A stretch of 40,339 nucleotides of DNA from Geitlerinema sp. S16 (GTDB lineage Bacteria; Cyanobacteriota; Cyanobacteriia; Cyanobacteriales; Geitlerinemataceae): assembly GCA_011390275.1 (NCBI GenBank), contig JAABST010000040.1:1-40339 (forward strand). The letters run 5' to 3'. The position numbers and the translations under genes were made by a program. A model generated the notes under the pieces. That model did not search any database and was not told the DNA's origin. It saw only the letters and a program-made list of their open reading frames with translations. Positions 16,650 to 25,457 of this stretch are shown here, one piece after another. How positions within the stretch are numbered: the stretch's first letter is position 1; each line of letters opens with the position of its first letter.

Positions 16650-17285
16650 TCAGGACGAAACCTCGTCATCGATCCGCACCCACAGCGCCAAGCCGCCGCC
16701 TTTCCCCCGCGCGGCGATCGCCGTATCGCTCACCCAAAAATAATTAAAAAACGGGCGTTCCTTGAGCGGGCGATCGGCAAATGTTGCATCACTGGCCGCG
16801 CCGCCACCGATCTCGCCGCGATACACCACCCACGAGCCGATCGTCACCGACCAGCGCGTAAAGTCAAACGCCAAAATTCGCTTCCCGGCGATCGCCTCGA
16901 TCGGCCCCGTCACGGTGAGTTTCAACGCACCGATCGCGACGGTATTGACCGCACGTCCCAAGCTTGTTGACCCAGAATCCGAGCCAGCATCAGCACAATA
17001 AACCAGCGTAATTTTCGGGATCGCCGCCAAATAGCGCCCCGCCCCGATCGCCTTGCCCGCCCGCTTGCGTGCCTTTTTCGTCCCCGTCACAAACGCCAGC
17101 CGCCACGTCCCCAGCACATCCGCCAGCGCGACCGGCTCCCCCGGATGAGACCGCTCGATCGCCCGCATCGCCGCGACCACCTCCGGCGGCGTCGGGCGAT
17201 CGGCGGTGGTTACGCGAGCCAGGAGGGCAACGGCGCGATCGGGCGTCAGGTTCAGATCTAAATTGGGCGTTAAGTTGGGCGTCAT
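16650..17285 (-). CDS. PAP/fibrillin family protein
   Basis: A plastid-lipid-associated protein (fibrillin) family member; cyanobacterial and plant relatives bind hydrophobic molecules and associate with thylakoids or plastoglobule-like lipid bodies under stress. Seen in 211 residues: ALLARVT and helical N-terminus, then the lipocalin-like beta core with LGTWRLAFVTGTKKARKRAG (about 58-77), LKLTVTGPIEAI, ILAFDFTRWSVTIG and the C-terminal FFNYFWVSDTAIAARGKGGG signature. An Ala/Ser/Gly-rich insertion (SDSGSTSLG) is unusual. The first 15 residues contain a repeated NLTPNLDLNLTP pattern. It is convergent with the zinc-ribbon-like gene, only 12 bases apart. Confidence 0.88.
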   Translation of the reverse strand: MTPNLTPNLDLNLTPDRAVALLARVTTADRPTPPEVVAAMRAIERSHPGEPVALADVLGTWRLAFVTGTKKARKRAGKAIGAGRYLAAIPKITLVYCADAGSDSGSTSLGRAVNTVAIGALKLTVTGPIEAIAGKRILAFDFTRWSVTIGSWVVYRGEIGGGAASDATFADRPLKERPFFNYFWVSDTAIAARGKGGGLALWVRIDDEVSS

Positions 17286-17411
17286 GGCGATCGGCGATTT
17301 AAGCCTGAAATTTAAGTTGACAATTTAAGCCGGTCACGGGAGAACGCCTCAAACACGTTCTAAGATAAAAGGCTACATGCGCTAACGATTATTTCAGAAT
17401 CACCAAGGTCA

Positions 17412-18815
17412 ATGAGCAAAGGAACGCTGTTCGATAAAGTTTGGGACGCCCACACCGTCGGGACGCTGCCGTCTGGTCAAACCCAGTTGTTCGTTGGCCT
17501 CCACCTGATTCATGAAGTCACCAGCCCCCAAGCCTTCGCCATGTTGCGCGAACGTGGCCTCAGCGTGCCGTACCCCGATCGCACCGTCGCCACCGTCGAT
17601 CACATCGTCCCCACTGAAAACCAAGCGCGTCCCTTTGCCGACACCCTGGCCGAGGAGATGATCCAAGCGCTGGAACAAAGCTGCAAAGACAACAACATTC
17701 GCTTTAATAACGTTGGCTCCGGTCGCCAAGGCATCGTCCACGTCATCGCCCCGGAACAGGGTTTGACTCAACCGGGCATGACGATCGCCTGTGGAGATAG
17801 TCACACCTCCACCCACGGCGCGTTTGGCGCGATTTCCTTCGGCATCGGCACAAGCCAAGTCCGCGACGTACTCGCCTCCCAAACCCTCGCCCTCGGTAAA
17901 CTCAAAGTCCGCCGAATTGAAGTCAACGGCGAGTTAACACCGGGCGTTTACGCCAAAGATGTCATCCTACACATTATCCGCAAACTCGGCGTCAACGGCG
18001 GCGTCGGCTATGCCTACGAATACGCCGGAACCACCTTCGAGGCCATGTCGATGGAAGAGCGGATGACCGTTTGCAACATGGCGATCGAAGGCGGCGCACG
18101 CTGCGGCTACGTCAACCCCGATCGCGTCACCTACGACTATCTCCAAGGCCGCGAATTTGCCCCCAAAGGCGACGCTTGGGACAAAGCCGTGACCTGGTGG
18201 GAAAGCCTTCGCAGCGATGCCGATGCTGAATATGACGATATCGTCACCTTCGATGCTGCCGAAATCGCACCCACGATCACCTGGGGCATCACTCCCGGCC
18301 AGGGCATCGGCGTCGATGAAACGATCCCCACGCCGGACAGCTTCAGCGATAGCGATCGCCCCCTCGCCCAAGAAGCGTACGCCTATATGCAGCTCGAACC
18401 GGGTCAGGCGATCGCTGGAACCAAGGTTGATGTTTGCTTCATCGGAAGCTGCACCAATGGACGCATCAGCGATCTGCGTGAGGCCGCGAAATTTGCCCAG
18501 GGGCGTCGGGTTGCCGAGGGTGTGAAAGCCTTCGTGGTTCCGGGTTCAGAAGAAGTTAAGGAGCAGGCTGAAGCGGAGGGACTCGATCAAGTGTTTCTCG
18601 CTGCCGGGTTTGAATGGCGTAACGCAGGCTGTTCGATGTGTTTGGCGATGAATCCCGATAAGCTCGTGGGCGATCAAATTAGCGCCTCGTCGTCGAACCG
18701 TAACTTTAAAGGTCGCCAGGGATCGTCATCCGGTCGTACGTTGTTGATGAGTCCGGCGATGGTGGTGGCGGCAGCGGTGAATGGAGCCGTTACCGACGTG
18801 CGCGAGCTGATTTAG
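17412..18815 (+). CDS. leuC: 3-isopropylmalate dehydratase large subunit
   Basis: With LeuD, isomerises 2-isopropylmalate to 3-isopropylmalate in leucine biosynthesis through a 4Fe-4S cluster. The 467-residue protein matches the family length and carries the three cluster cysteines C347 (GSCTNGR), C407 and C410 (GCSMCLAMN), at exactly the positions known in bacterial LeuC. The ATG at 17412 begins MSKGTLFDKVWDAH, the usual LeuC start. leuD is not next to it in this window. A RibD-type reductase gene follows 24 bases downstream, with only a small ACGCAT/ATGCGT hairpin between, so the two may be co-transcribed. Confidence 0.97.
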   Translation: MSKGTLFDKVWDAHTVGTLPSGQTQLFVGLHLIHEVTSPQAFAMLRERGLSVPYPDRTVATVDHIVPTENQARPFADTLAEEMIQALEQSCKDNNIRFNNVGSGRQGIVHVIAPEQGLTQPGMTIACGDSHTSTHGAFGAISFGIGTSQVRDVLASQTLALGKLKVRRIEVNGELTPGVYAKDVILHIIRKLGVNGGVGYAYEYAGTTFEAMSMEERMTVCNMAIEGGARCGYVNPDRVTYDYLQGREFAPKGDAWDKAVTWWESLRSDADAEYDDIVTFDAAEIAPTITWGITPGQGIGVDETIPTPDSFSDSDRPLAQEAYAYMQLEPGQAIAGTKVDVCFIGSCTNGRISDLREAAKFAQGRRVAEGVKAFVVPGSEEVKEQAEAEGLDQVFLAAGFEWRNAGCSMCLAMNPDKLVGDQISASSSNRNFKGRQGSSSGRTLLMSPAMVVAAAVNGAVTDVRELI

Positions 18816-18839
18816 ACGCATTATGCGTAACCGTAAATC

Positions 18840-19616
18840 ATGATTGATCGACCCTATGCCACGGCCATCTTCGCCATGAGCGCGGATGGCAAAATTTCCG
18901 ATTACCAGCGATCGGGTCGTAAATTCGGCTCCGAGCAGGATGTTCGTCAGCTTGAAGAATGTGTCGCCGCTGCCGATGCGGTGTTGATGGGCGCTGGAAC
19001 GTTGCGATCGGGCGGGACGACCATGCGTGTTCTGTCCGATGATTTATTTCAGCAGCGAGCTGATCGAGGACTACCACCACAGCCGCAACAATTGATCATC
19101 TCGCGATCGGGCAACATTCCCCGCGACCTAAAATTCTTTCGCCAACCCATCCCGCGCGGGCTGATCACGACCGTCAAAGGCGCTCAGTCGTGGCACGATC
19201 GCACAGCGTTTGATCAGGTTTGGATCTGTGAAGGTCGCGATCAGGCGGCTGATAACACATCCGACTCCCTTACTAGAACGATCGATTTAACGCTGATGCT
19301 GCAACGCTTAAAAGGCGATGGGATTAACCAGCTTGCCGTTTTGGGAGGTGGGGCATTAGTCGCTGACCTCTTTGCACTGAGCGCGATCGATGAGCTACGC
19401 CTCACGGTTTGTCCCCTGATATTGGGCGGTATCGCAGCACCAACACCGGTAGATGGTCCGGGATTTTTCAATCTTGTCAGTCCTGTTAGCAGCGATCAAT
19501 CCGCCCCCCGGCTTAATCTTCTGGACGTTCAAACGATCGGGCAGGAGGTTTTTCTCCGCTATCAAGTGGACTACAGCCATCCAAACAAAAGTCATACGAA
19601 ATCCGGTTCTTTATGA
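18840..19616 (+). CDS. RibD C-terminal domain (DHFR-like) reductase
   Basis: A stand-alone RibD_C-type, NADPH-dependent dihydrofolate-reductase-like protein; the family includes the reductase step of riboflavin biosynthesis. Seen in 258 residues: YATAIFAMSADGKIS start typical of the family, ADAVLMGAGTLRSG nucleotide-binding region, the LAVLGGGALVADLFA glycine-rich segment (about 160-175), and the DELRLTVCPLILGG strand near the end. There is no deaminase domain, so it either partners a separate RibD deaminase or acts on another substrate. It follows leuC by 24 bases. Exact substrate not determinable from sequence. Confidence 0.88.
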   Translation: MIDRPYATAIFAMSADGKISDYQRSGRKFGSEQDVRQLEECVAAADAVLMGAGTLRSGGTTMRVLSDDLFQQRADRGLPPQPQQLIISRSGNIPRDLKFFRQPIPRGLITTVKGAQSWHDRTAFDQVWICEGRDQAADNTSDSLTRTIDLTLMLQRLKGDGINQLAVLGGGALVADLFALSAIDELRLTVCPLILGGIAAPTPVDGPGFFNLVSPVSSDQSAPRLNLLDVQTIGQEVFLRYQVDYSHPNKSHTKSGSL

Positions 19617-19650
19617 GCAGGTATTAAAGACCCATCGAGGTAATTTCGTA

Positions 19651-21048
19651 TTATTCAGGAATCAAGATTTTAAACTTAGTTGCCAGCGTAAAATACTCAA
19701 AAAAGAGCGGATGAGCTACTGAATTTTGAGCATAACAATGGGATTGCCTAACATTTTTTTGATGAGCTAAACAATCATCAAACATCGAAATATTTTCAAG
19801 CAATTCGATCTGGCGATTAGCAACATCTTTATAAACAAGAAATGCTATATGTGAACTGACCGTACAACTTAGAAAAAGAACAATTATCAACCCTGACTTC
19901 ATCGGTTGAGGATTTATTTTTAAAAGAGTATGGGTCAAAAGAGCCAAGAGGCCAATTAACCCAAAGGTGGCATGAATTACATAATCGTCACGGGTGGCAT
20001 TAAGTACACCCATCGGTAAACGAGCAAGGCAAGACATCGTTGCTATAGCACTGACATAAAGTAAGATGATCAAGCCGAAGGTGTCCAATCCTCCTAAATC
20101 AAGCATTTTCTGCTCTGATTGGCATCGTTTTGAACGAGCTAGCCAAATCGTCAAAAGAGTAGAAGCAGTCACAATGAATATCCCTTGAATCAATGCTTGT
20201 TGATAGGAAATTTTCATTGAATTTGGGCTTGTATTTCCTAGAAATAAAACAATAAACTCAAGGATTTTAATTACTGGCTGCTGAAGAGTACTGAAAATTG
20301 AAGAATGATCAGGATTACTTTCATAGCCAATAAAATAAGATCCAATAATTGAGATATTCAAAAGACTTACCGTCCATAAAGACACAGAATTAATGGCTTG
20401 CTTGATATAAAGGAGTCCAGCAATAAAGATCGCGATCAGAGTCAAAGAAAGGCCGCTAGAGTAGCTATAGACGGAAATAAGCGGTGCAAACACTAAAATA
20501 GCAACACGCCATTTCTCTCCAGGCTTATCAAGCAATGTGTAGAGCATTGAGACAAACATTATATCTACGATCGTACGTTCAGCCGTAACTGACCACAGTT
20601 GATACATATATGTTGAACGGCTGTAATTCAGTAAGAGTAGAACAACAAATACAATTGCAAAAACATAATTTCGATAGTGTTTGATAGCTTTAACATCTTT
20701 CGATCTATAAAATAATACCGTTATGGCTAAGACCTTGATAAGCGTCAAGAAAAATCCGACAATCAACTCAGCTTTAATTGACCAATGATTAAGTAAATTA
20801 AACATCAATAAACTAATACTTGAAGTTATTAACTTGCGACTTTCATTGTGTTGAGAAATTAATTCACTCCACTGAAAGCTACCATCTTGCCAGTGAATAA
20901 GATGCCGTAGAGGGGTATCCCATTGATCACCATAAGGGAGATACTCTGAAGCATGAGTTAGGATCGTACTGAGCCATGTGAGGGGTAAAATGCAGCCGAT
21001 GGCAATGGATAAAAGAATATTTATATTAAGTTTTACTTTTTGCAACAT
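19651..21048 (-). CDS. Polytopic membrane protein, GT-C glycosyltransferase-like
   Basis: A 465-residue protein with roughly ten or more predicted transmembrane segments. The first external loop contains YGDQWD (D41, D44) and then QHNESRK (about 66-72), an arrangement seen in GT-C-like membrane proteins where acidic residues in loop 1 act in lipid-linked sugar transfer. No named family is certain, so a glycosyltransferase role is inference. I use the ATG at 21048; an upstream ATG at 21141 lies inside the terminator of the preceding gene. The gene is markedly AT-rich (many TTA/ATT codons), shows no HIP1 octamer that I can see, and is isolated between core genes, all pointing to acquisition, perhaps from a surface-polysaccharide locus. 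Confidence 0.65.
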   Translation of the reverse strand: MLQKVKLNINILLSIAIGCILPLTWLSTILTHASEYLPYGDQWDTPLRHLIHWQDGSFQWSELISQHNESRKLITSSISLLMFNLLNHWSIKAELIVGFFLTLIKVLAITVLFYRSKDVKAIKHYRNYVFAIVFVVLLLLNYSRSTYMYQLWSVTAERTIVDIMFVSMLYTLLDKPGEKWRVAILVFAPLISVYSYSSGLSLTLIAIFIAGLLYIKQAINSVSLWTVSLLNISIIGSYFIGYESNPDHSSIFSTLQQPVIKILEFIVLFLGNTSPNSMKISYQQALIQGIFIVTASTLLTIWLARSKRCQSEQKMLDLGGLDTFGLIILLYVSAIATMSCLARLPMGVLNATRDDYVIHATFGLIGLLALLTHTLLKINPQPMKSGLIIVLFLSCTVSSHIAFLVYKDVANRQIELLENISMFDDCLAHQKNVRQSHCYAQNSVAHPLFFEYFTLATKFKILIPE

Positions 21049-21133
21049 TGTATTTTTTGTTAGTTCACTATTGCGATATTGAAAGTTTAGCAAGCCAGCG
21101 TTTAGTAAGCCAGGTCGGTAGCCCAAGCCAATG

Positions 21134-21167
21134 AAAAACATCTGATCGCTGGACGATCAGATGTTTT
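21134..21167 (-). terminator. Intrinsic terminator of the M23 peptidase gene
   Basis: A perfect 14-bp inverted repeat (AAAACATCTGATCG at 21135-21148, CGATCAGATGTTTT at 21154-21167) with a five-base loop. Read on the minus strand it ends in a run of five T residues. It follows the stop codon of the M23 gene by about 35 bases and covers a false upstream ATG of the next gene. Confidence 0.93.
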
Positions 21168-21203
21168 AAACATAATGAATACGACTCAATTAGACGAAAT
21201 CGA

Positions 21204-23135
21204 CTAATAGGTGAACTTCGCCGAATCATCACGAATGATATTGCCCTTGATCGCATACTCGATCGACCAGCGCGGCGGATCAACCCGTACACCGTTATAA
21301 AACGCTTCCCAGTGTAGGTGAGGCCCCGTTGAACCGCCGCTCATCCCCACGGCTGCAACGATCGTCCCCACATCAAACGCACCATCAATACAGTCGCTCA
21401 AATGCAGCGCCTTAAACTCGTATTCCGGCATACTCGAACTCGACATTTGCGCAACCAAGCCACCGGCTGCATCGGTATAACAGGACACTGTGACCGTCGC
21501 TCCTTGCTTACCCACCGCAAAAATCGGAGCGCCATTCGGCATGGCGATATCTACCCCCAAATGCGGCACGCTGTGATAACCATACACAGGATGCACATCA
21601 CGGCAGTCGGAAGCATCGGAGCTTTGACACGGGAGATACGTGTCCGTGACGCGATAGCTCCCCACGCGCTGTTCATCCCGTACCGGTGCGTCGATGCCCT
21701 GGGGGATAGCATTGGTAATGCCTCGGATCGAAAGCTGGACAGTTTCGTTCGTCATGCTAGCGGGAACGCGACCCGAATCGGAGCCACCACCAAACATCAG
21801 ACCACCGCCCGGTGCTGGCACATTAAAGTCATCGTTGGCATCGCCAGGATCCGATACCGATGCTCGGCTTCCCGAGCCTGATCCCGATCGCGAAACCGTC
21901 TGACTACTGCCGCTGCTATCGCCACGATCGTCGGCGCCAAACCGCAAGCCACTGCCTTCCGATTTCAGGTCGGTATCGCCATCAGAGTCCGTATCTGATT
22001 TTTGTGTCCGCTCATCGTCCTGATTCGCTCCACGATTTAAACGCGATCCTCCTTCCGCATTGACCGGCTCCCCTTGCCACCAGCTCACAAAGTTACCGCC
22101 ATTGAGGCCGAGAGGTGCGAGAATTTCATCTCGCTTCACTGTTTGTGTTGACGATGACGATCGATCACGACGATCGCGCGTGTCGTCAGCATTGAGGCCA
22201 CCCGCATCACGGCGATCGCTTGCGTCGTTCAGCGTGCCATCGGCAGATAATGCATTCTCGCCGCCATTAATCCCGGAGGTTAATCCTTCGGGATCGCCAG
22301 TGGAAGCATCGTTCGTTCGATCATCTTGGCTGCGGCCTTGATTGGCTGCGGTTGTCGCGTCCTCGGAACGAGTGGGGCGATCGCGACGAGCGTTTGCGGG
22401 ATCGACAGGCGCGTCGGTCGATTCCCCTAGCGGGGCTGCGCTTGACTCCGCGATCGCATCGCGATTCGCGTCACGTTCAGCACGACCTTCCAAAAGTTTG
22501 GGCGCAATTAGATAAGCGCCGCCTGCCAGAAGTACCAGCAGCGCCGCAACACCGGTCATAAACCAAAGACGATTTTGACCCTTAGCTAACGCCTGCTCTT
22601 CTTCCTCTTTGAGTGTTGCGACTCCTTGCTTGACCCGCTGACTGGCAGCTTCGCGGGCTTCGCGATCTTCTCTGCCCCAGCGCTGTAGGGGATGCTCTTC
22701 TTCGGGGGCATCCGCAACGGTGGCCGCCTGGGTTGCCTGGGTTGCCTGAGTCGGGGGAGACATTTCGGCGGCAGCGATCGCCCCCAAACTCATAGACATA
22801 GCCGCGTCTGCACGTTGCCGCGTCGTTTTCGCCGGAGCAACGTACTTTGATTGGATCTCCGCAGCCCGTTCTCTAGCCGCTCGCGCTGCGGCCTCCTGAT
22901 CGGCTTTATACTCTTGGCCGTAGTAGAAGCTGAACGGATCTTTCGGATTAATGGGCAGCTTCTGATTCGTGGAAATTCCGGCATCACGCTCTGCGTAATA
23001 CTGAAACGGGTCGTCTTGCATACTGGCCGCGATCGCGGCTGCATCTTCCGTTTGCAAGTTATTACGGCGCCGAGACTTTTTCTTCGAGGGCTGATTAGCC
23101 TGAGCTTGGTTGTCGCGATCGATGCTGGCTACCAT
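21204..23135 (-). CDS. M23 (LytM-type) peptidase with single membrane anchor
   Basis: A 643-residue protein whose C-terminal domain is an M23 metallopeptidase, a family that cuts cell-wall peptide bridges or activates amidases. Zinc ligands are visible: H525-x-x-x-D529 (HLGVD), the family histidine around H578, and H606-L-H608 (HLHW). A single transmembrane helix (WFMTGVAALLVLLAGGAYLI) sits near residue 200, leaving a basic, alanine-rich cytoplasmic N-terminus with repeated DPFxxYY motifs (DPFQYYA, DPFSFYYG) and a roughly 280-residue Asp/Ser/Gly-rich linker before the peptidase. The ATG at 23135 has AGGGA nine bases upstream; a TTG at 23159 is less likely. All catalytic residues seem present, so an active periplasmic cell-wall enzyme is likely. 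Confidence 0.88.
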   Translation of the reverse strand: MVASIDRDNQAQANQPSKKKSRRRNNLQTEDAAAIAASMQDDPFQYYAERDAGISTNQKLPINPKDPFSFYYGQEYKADQEAAARAARERAAEIQSKYVAPAKTTRQRADAAMSMSLGAIAAAEMSPPTQATQATQAATVADAPEEEHPLQRWGREDREAREAASQRVKQGVATLKEEEEQALAKGQNRLWFMTGVAALLVLLAGGAYLIAPKLLEGRAERDANRDAIAESSAAPLGESTDAPVDPANARRDRPTRSEDATTAANQGRSQDDRTNDASTGDPEGLTSGINGGENALSADGTLNDASDRRDAGGLNADDTRDRRDRSSSSTQTVKRDEILAPLGLNGGNFVSWWQGEPVNAEGGSRLNRGANQDDERTQKSDTDSDGDTDLKSEGSGLRFGADDRGDSSGSSQTVSRSGSGSGSRASVSDPGDANDDFNVPAPGGGLMFGGGSDSGRVPASMTNETVQLSIRGITNAIPQGIDAPVRDEQRVGSYRVTDTYLPCQSSDASDCRDVHPVYGYHSVPHLGVDIAMPNGAPIFAVGKQGATVTVSCYTDAAGGLVAQMSSSSMPEYEFKALHLSDCIDGAFDVGTIVAAVGMSGGSTGPHLHWEAFYNGVRVDPPRWSIEYAIKGNIIRDDSAKFTY

Positions 23136-23197
23136 GATGGACTTCCCTGAATCACCCAAAATATGGCGTTAGAAATGAAAGAACGAGTGATTGTTAA

Positions 23198-23241
23198 TTG
23201 TTTGATTTAGAGGCTTTCGTCAAGCCTGCTAATTCAAACAA
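23198..23241. repeat. Long imperfect hairpin in the leader of the M23 gene
   Basis: Left arm 23198-23216 and right arm 23222-23241 match as inverted repeats at 18 of about 20 positions (one mismatch, one bulged base) around a five-base TCGTC loop. It lies 62 bases before the M23 start codon, in the 380-base divergent region. A second inverted pair, GGTTAACGT (23257-23265) and ACGTTAGCC (23291-23299), follows. Candidate operator, attenuator or mRNA-stabilising leader; no T tract follows on either strand, so it is not a classic terminator. Confidence 0.7.
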
Positions 23242-23515
23242 CACAATAACCCAAGAGGTTAACGTAAACCATGATTTCGTAGCGGCGTTGACGTTAGCCA
23301 TACACATTAACCTGAGAGTTGTCTGGCTGGTCAAAATGCCTGAAACCAATGTCTGAAAACTATGACAGGATCGAGAAACTAACTTGAAACTGACGGAGAG
23401 AAATCGATGCCTAAACTCGCATGTCGCGTTTTGACACATCGACAGTTTAGCAGCCCTTTTATAAATTGATCGCGCTCGCTCTACAACCCGTAAAAATACG
23501 GAGCTTTTATTGAAG

Positions 23516-23935
23516 ATGTTTCACCTTGCCTTTCCCGTTCAAGACTTTGATCAAACCAAGGTTTTTTATATCGAGGGTCTTGGGTGTACGCCGGGGCGAG
23601 CATCGCAACACGCCTTGATTTTAAATCTCGGTGGGCATCAATTGGTCGCACACCGATCGCTGATCGCCATCCAACCTCAAGCGGGGATCTATCCACGTCA
23701 CTTCGGCTTGATTTTTGACGATTATGCCGATTGGGAAGCCCTGCGCGATCGCGCGATGACGCGGGGTCTAACGTTCTATCAAGACCCGAAACAGCGCTTT
23801 CCCGGAAAACCTACGGAACATTACACCTTTTTTCTAGAAGATCCATCCCACAACCTGCTGGAGTTTAAGCATTACGTCCACGCATCGGCCATCTTCGGCG
23901 AGACGGAAACGGCGGGCGTGGGCGATCGCGAGTAG
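23516..23935 (+). CDS. VOC family (glyoxalase/bleomycin-resistance-like) protein
   Basis: A 139-residue vicinal-oxygen-chelate fold protein, a family of metal-dependent lyases, dioxygenases and binding proteins. Seen: FHLAFPVQDFDQTKVFYIEG opening strand-helix with the metal-ligand histidine, HFGLIF in the middle, and the closing DPSHNLLEFKHY strand with the glutamate ligand. These correspond to the usual His/His/Glu metal sites. I use the ATG at 23516, the start of conserved sequence; a TTG at 23510 has GGAG six bases upstream and would add two residues. The substrate is unknown. Confidence 0.85.
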   Translation: MFHLAFPVQDFDQTKVFYIEGLGCTPGRASQHALILNLGGHQLVAHRSLIAIQPQAGIYPRHFGLIFDDYADWEALRDRAMTRGLTFYQDPKQRFPGKPTEHYTFFLEDPSHNLLEFKHYVHASAIFGETETAGVGDRE

Positions 23936-24216
23936 TGCGATCGGGCGATGTTGATGCGAGTTCGAGGAGTGTCCTTCAGCGATGATGCTTCGCCGTCATT
24001 TGCTGTCATTCGCCGTGATTTACAGTCTGAGTCAGGTCAAGGGATGTAAATACAAACGACAAACCATAGACTAATCGCGGTTAGAACACGTAACGTCAAA
24101 CTAAGCGATCGCTCGTCGATCCAGCATTGACCGCTGTGAATTTGTCGGCGTTATCGATGCTATTCAGCCCTGATTCATCAGCCATTTTGCCTGCCCTTTT
24201 CTACACCTCGTCCACT

Positions 24217-24519
24217 ATGTCAGCATCAACCCGCCAAATCGAAGCCCTTGCGGCCGCCATTGCCGACAAAATCTACATCGACGTTGCCAAATGGCATCTC
24301 TACCTCGGCGATGCCAAGTTGCACACTCCCCTTGCCGAAGCTTTTTTTCCCGAACTCGAAGCGCGATCGATTAGCGAAGCTAAAGTCGAGGCAATTTTAC
24401 AGCAAACCTCGATCGCCCTCGGTGGTGGACGCGCGACCATTCCTCTGCGCGATTTAATTTCCCGAGCAAATCAGAACGACCTCTACGAATTACTCATAGA
24501 TTTTCAGCATGAACTCTGA
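24217..24519 (+). CDS. DUF3181 family protein
   Basis: A roughly 100-residue protein of DUF3181, a cyanobacterial family of unknown function. Seen: helical ALAAAIADKIYIDVAKWHLYL opening, LHTPLAEAFFPEL, and the GGGRATIPLRDL segment that marks the family. I take the ATG at 24217 since it gives the usual length; an in-frame GTG/ATG-rich extension from 24127 is not conserved-looking. No ribosome binding site is obvious. No signal or membrane segment is visible. It precedes the MOSC gene by about 110 bases, separated by a small GCGGG/CCCGC hairpin (24591-24606). Confidence 0.8.
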   Translation: MSASTRQIEALAAAIADKIYIDVAKWHLYLGDAKLHTPLAEAFFPELEARSISEAKVEAILQQTSIALGGGRATIPLRDLISRANQNDLYELLIDFQHEL

Positions 24520-24632
24520 TTTGTCCTGTTGGTCTCTGGGGTGATGTGATCTTCGTTTCACGATAGTCACGCTTCAGAGGCTTCAGACAGGCGGGTGATC
24601 CCCCGCGAACAATCCCAAAGTAAAGAACAGTC

Positions 24633-25457
24633 ATGATGTCGTCAATCCAGCCGACGAACGCCGATCCGATCGCCCGTGTCGTCCGCCAGCTATTTTGTCA
24701 TCCGGTCAAGGGATTAACGCCTAGCGTGATCGATCGCGCAGAGTTTCGTGCGGATTGGGGAATGCAGGGCGATCGCGCGTTTGCTCTGATGTTCGATGAC
24801 CGGGATCATCCGCCAGTCCCGAATACACCCTGGTTATCCAAGGACTACTTCGCCGTACAAAATGACTGGCACGATCTCGCTCGCGTGCAGTGTCACTATG
24901 ATGCGGCACGGCAGACCCTTCACGTTGAGTTAGGTGGCCAGCGGGTGTTAGAGGCGCATGTCGATCACGATCGCCAAGCGATCGGTGAATGGTTTAGTGC
25001 CTTTTTGCAAACCTGTCAGCCGTCGGTCGGGGCTCGTCATCCCCAATATGCCAACCTCGAACTCGTCGGCGAAACCTCCGGGGACACGGGTTTTCGCGAT
25101 CGCCGCGCGGGTCAAGTTTCCATCATCGGCAGCGCCACCCTAGAGGCACTTTCAGCGTTACTCAAAACCCCCATCGATCCGCGTCGCTTTCGCCCCAACC
25201 TGGTGCTAGAAACCGCACAGCCTTGGGAAGAGTTCGACTGGATTGGCCGACGCCTGCGGATGGGAAGCGTAGAATTTGAGGCGATCGAGCGTATCGAGCG
25301 CTGCCTCAATATCGAAGTCTGCCCTGACTCCGGCCAACGGGATCTTCCCTTGCTCTCGCAGCTCAAACGCGAATTTCGTCACACAGATACGGGTATCATC
25401 GCTTGCGTGACCCAACCTGGAACACTCGCGATCGGCCAGAGCTATGACATTATCTAA
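24633..25457 (+). CDS. MOSC domain protein
   Basis: A 274-residue protein with an N-terminal beta-barrel domain (CHPVKGLTP, WGMQGDRAFAL) and a C-terminal MOSC domain, as in molybdenum-cofactor sulfurase tails and mARC/YcbX-type enzymes that bind molybdenum cofactor. Seen: RRFRPNLVLE, GSVEFEAIERIERC and the C-terminal cysteine in IEVCPDSGQRD, the position of the cofactor-linked cysteine in this family. Two ATG codons at 24633 and 24636 are possible starts. No redox partner domain is present. Likely a sulfur- or molybdenum-cofactor-using reductase, but the substrate is unknown. Confidence 0.87.
   Translation: MMSSIQPTNADPIARVVRQLFCHPVKGLTPSVIDRAEFRADWGMQGDRAFALMFDDRDHPPVPNTPWLSKDYFAVQNDWHDLARVQCHYDAARQTLHVELGGQRVLEAHVDHDRQAIGEWFSAFLQTCQPSVGARHPQYANLELVGETSGDTGFRDRRAGQVSIIGSATLEALSALLKTPIDPRRFRPNLVLETAQPWEEFDWIGRRLRMGSVEFEAIERIERCLNIEVCPDSGQRDLPLLSQLKREFRHTDTGIIACVTQPGTLAIGQSYDII

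Noticed and set aside
21049..21141. N-terminal extension of the GT-C-like protein
   Set aside because: The upstream ATG lies inside a perfect terminator hairpin belonging to the M23 gene.
23936..24216. Degenerate CGCCGTCATTT repeats between VOC and DUF3181 genes
   Set aside because: Copies are short and diverged; nothing beyond simple sequence can be claimed.
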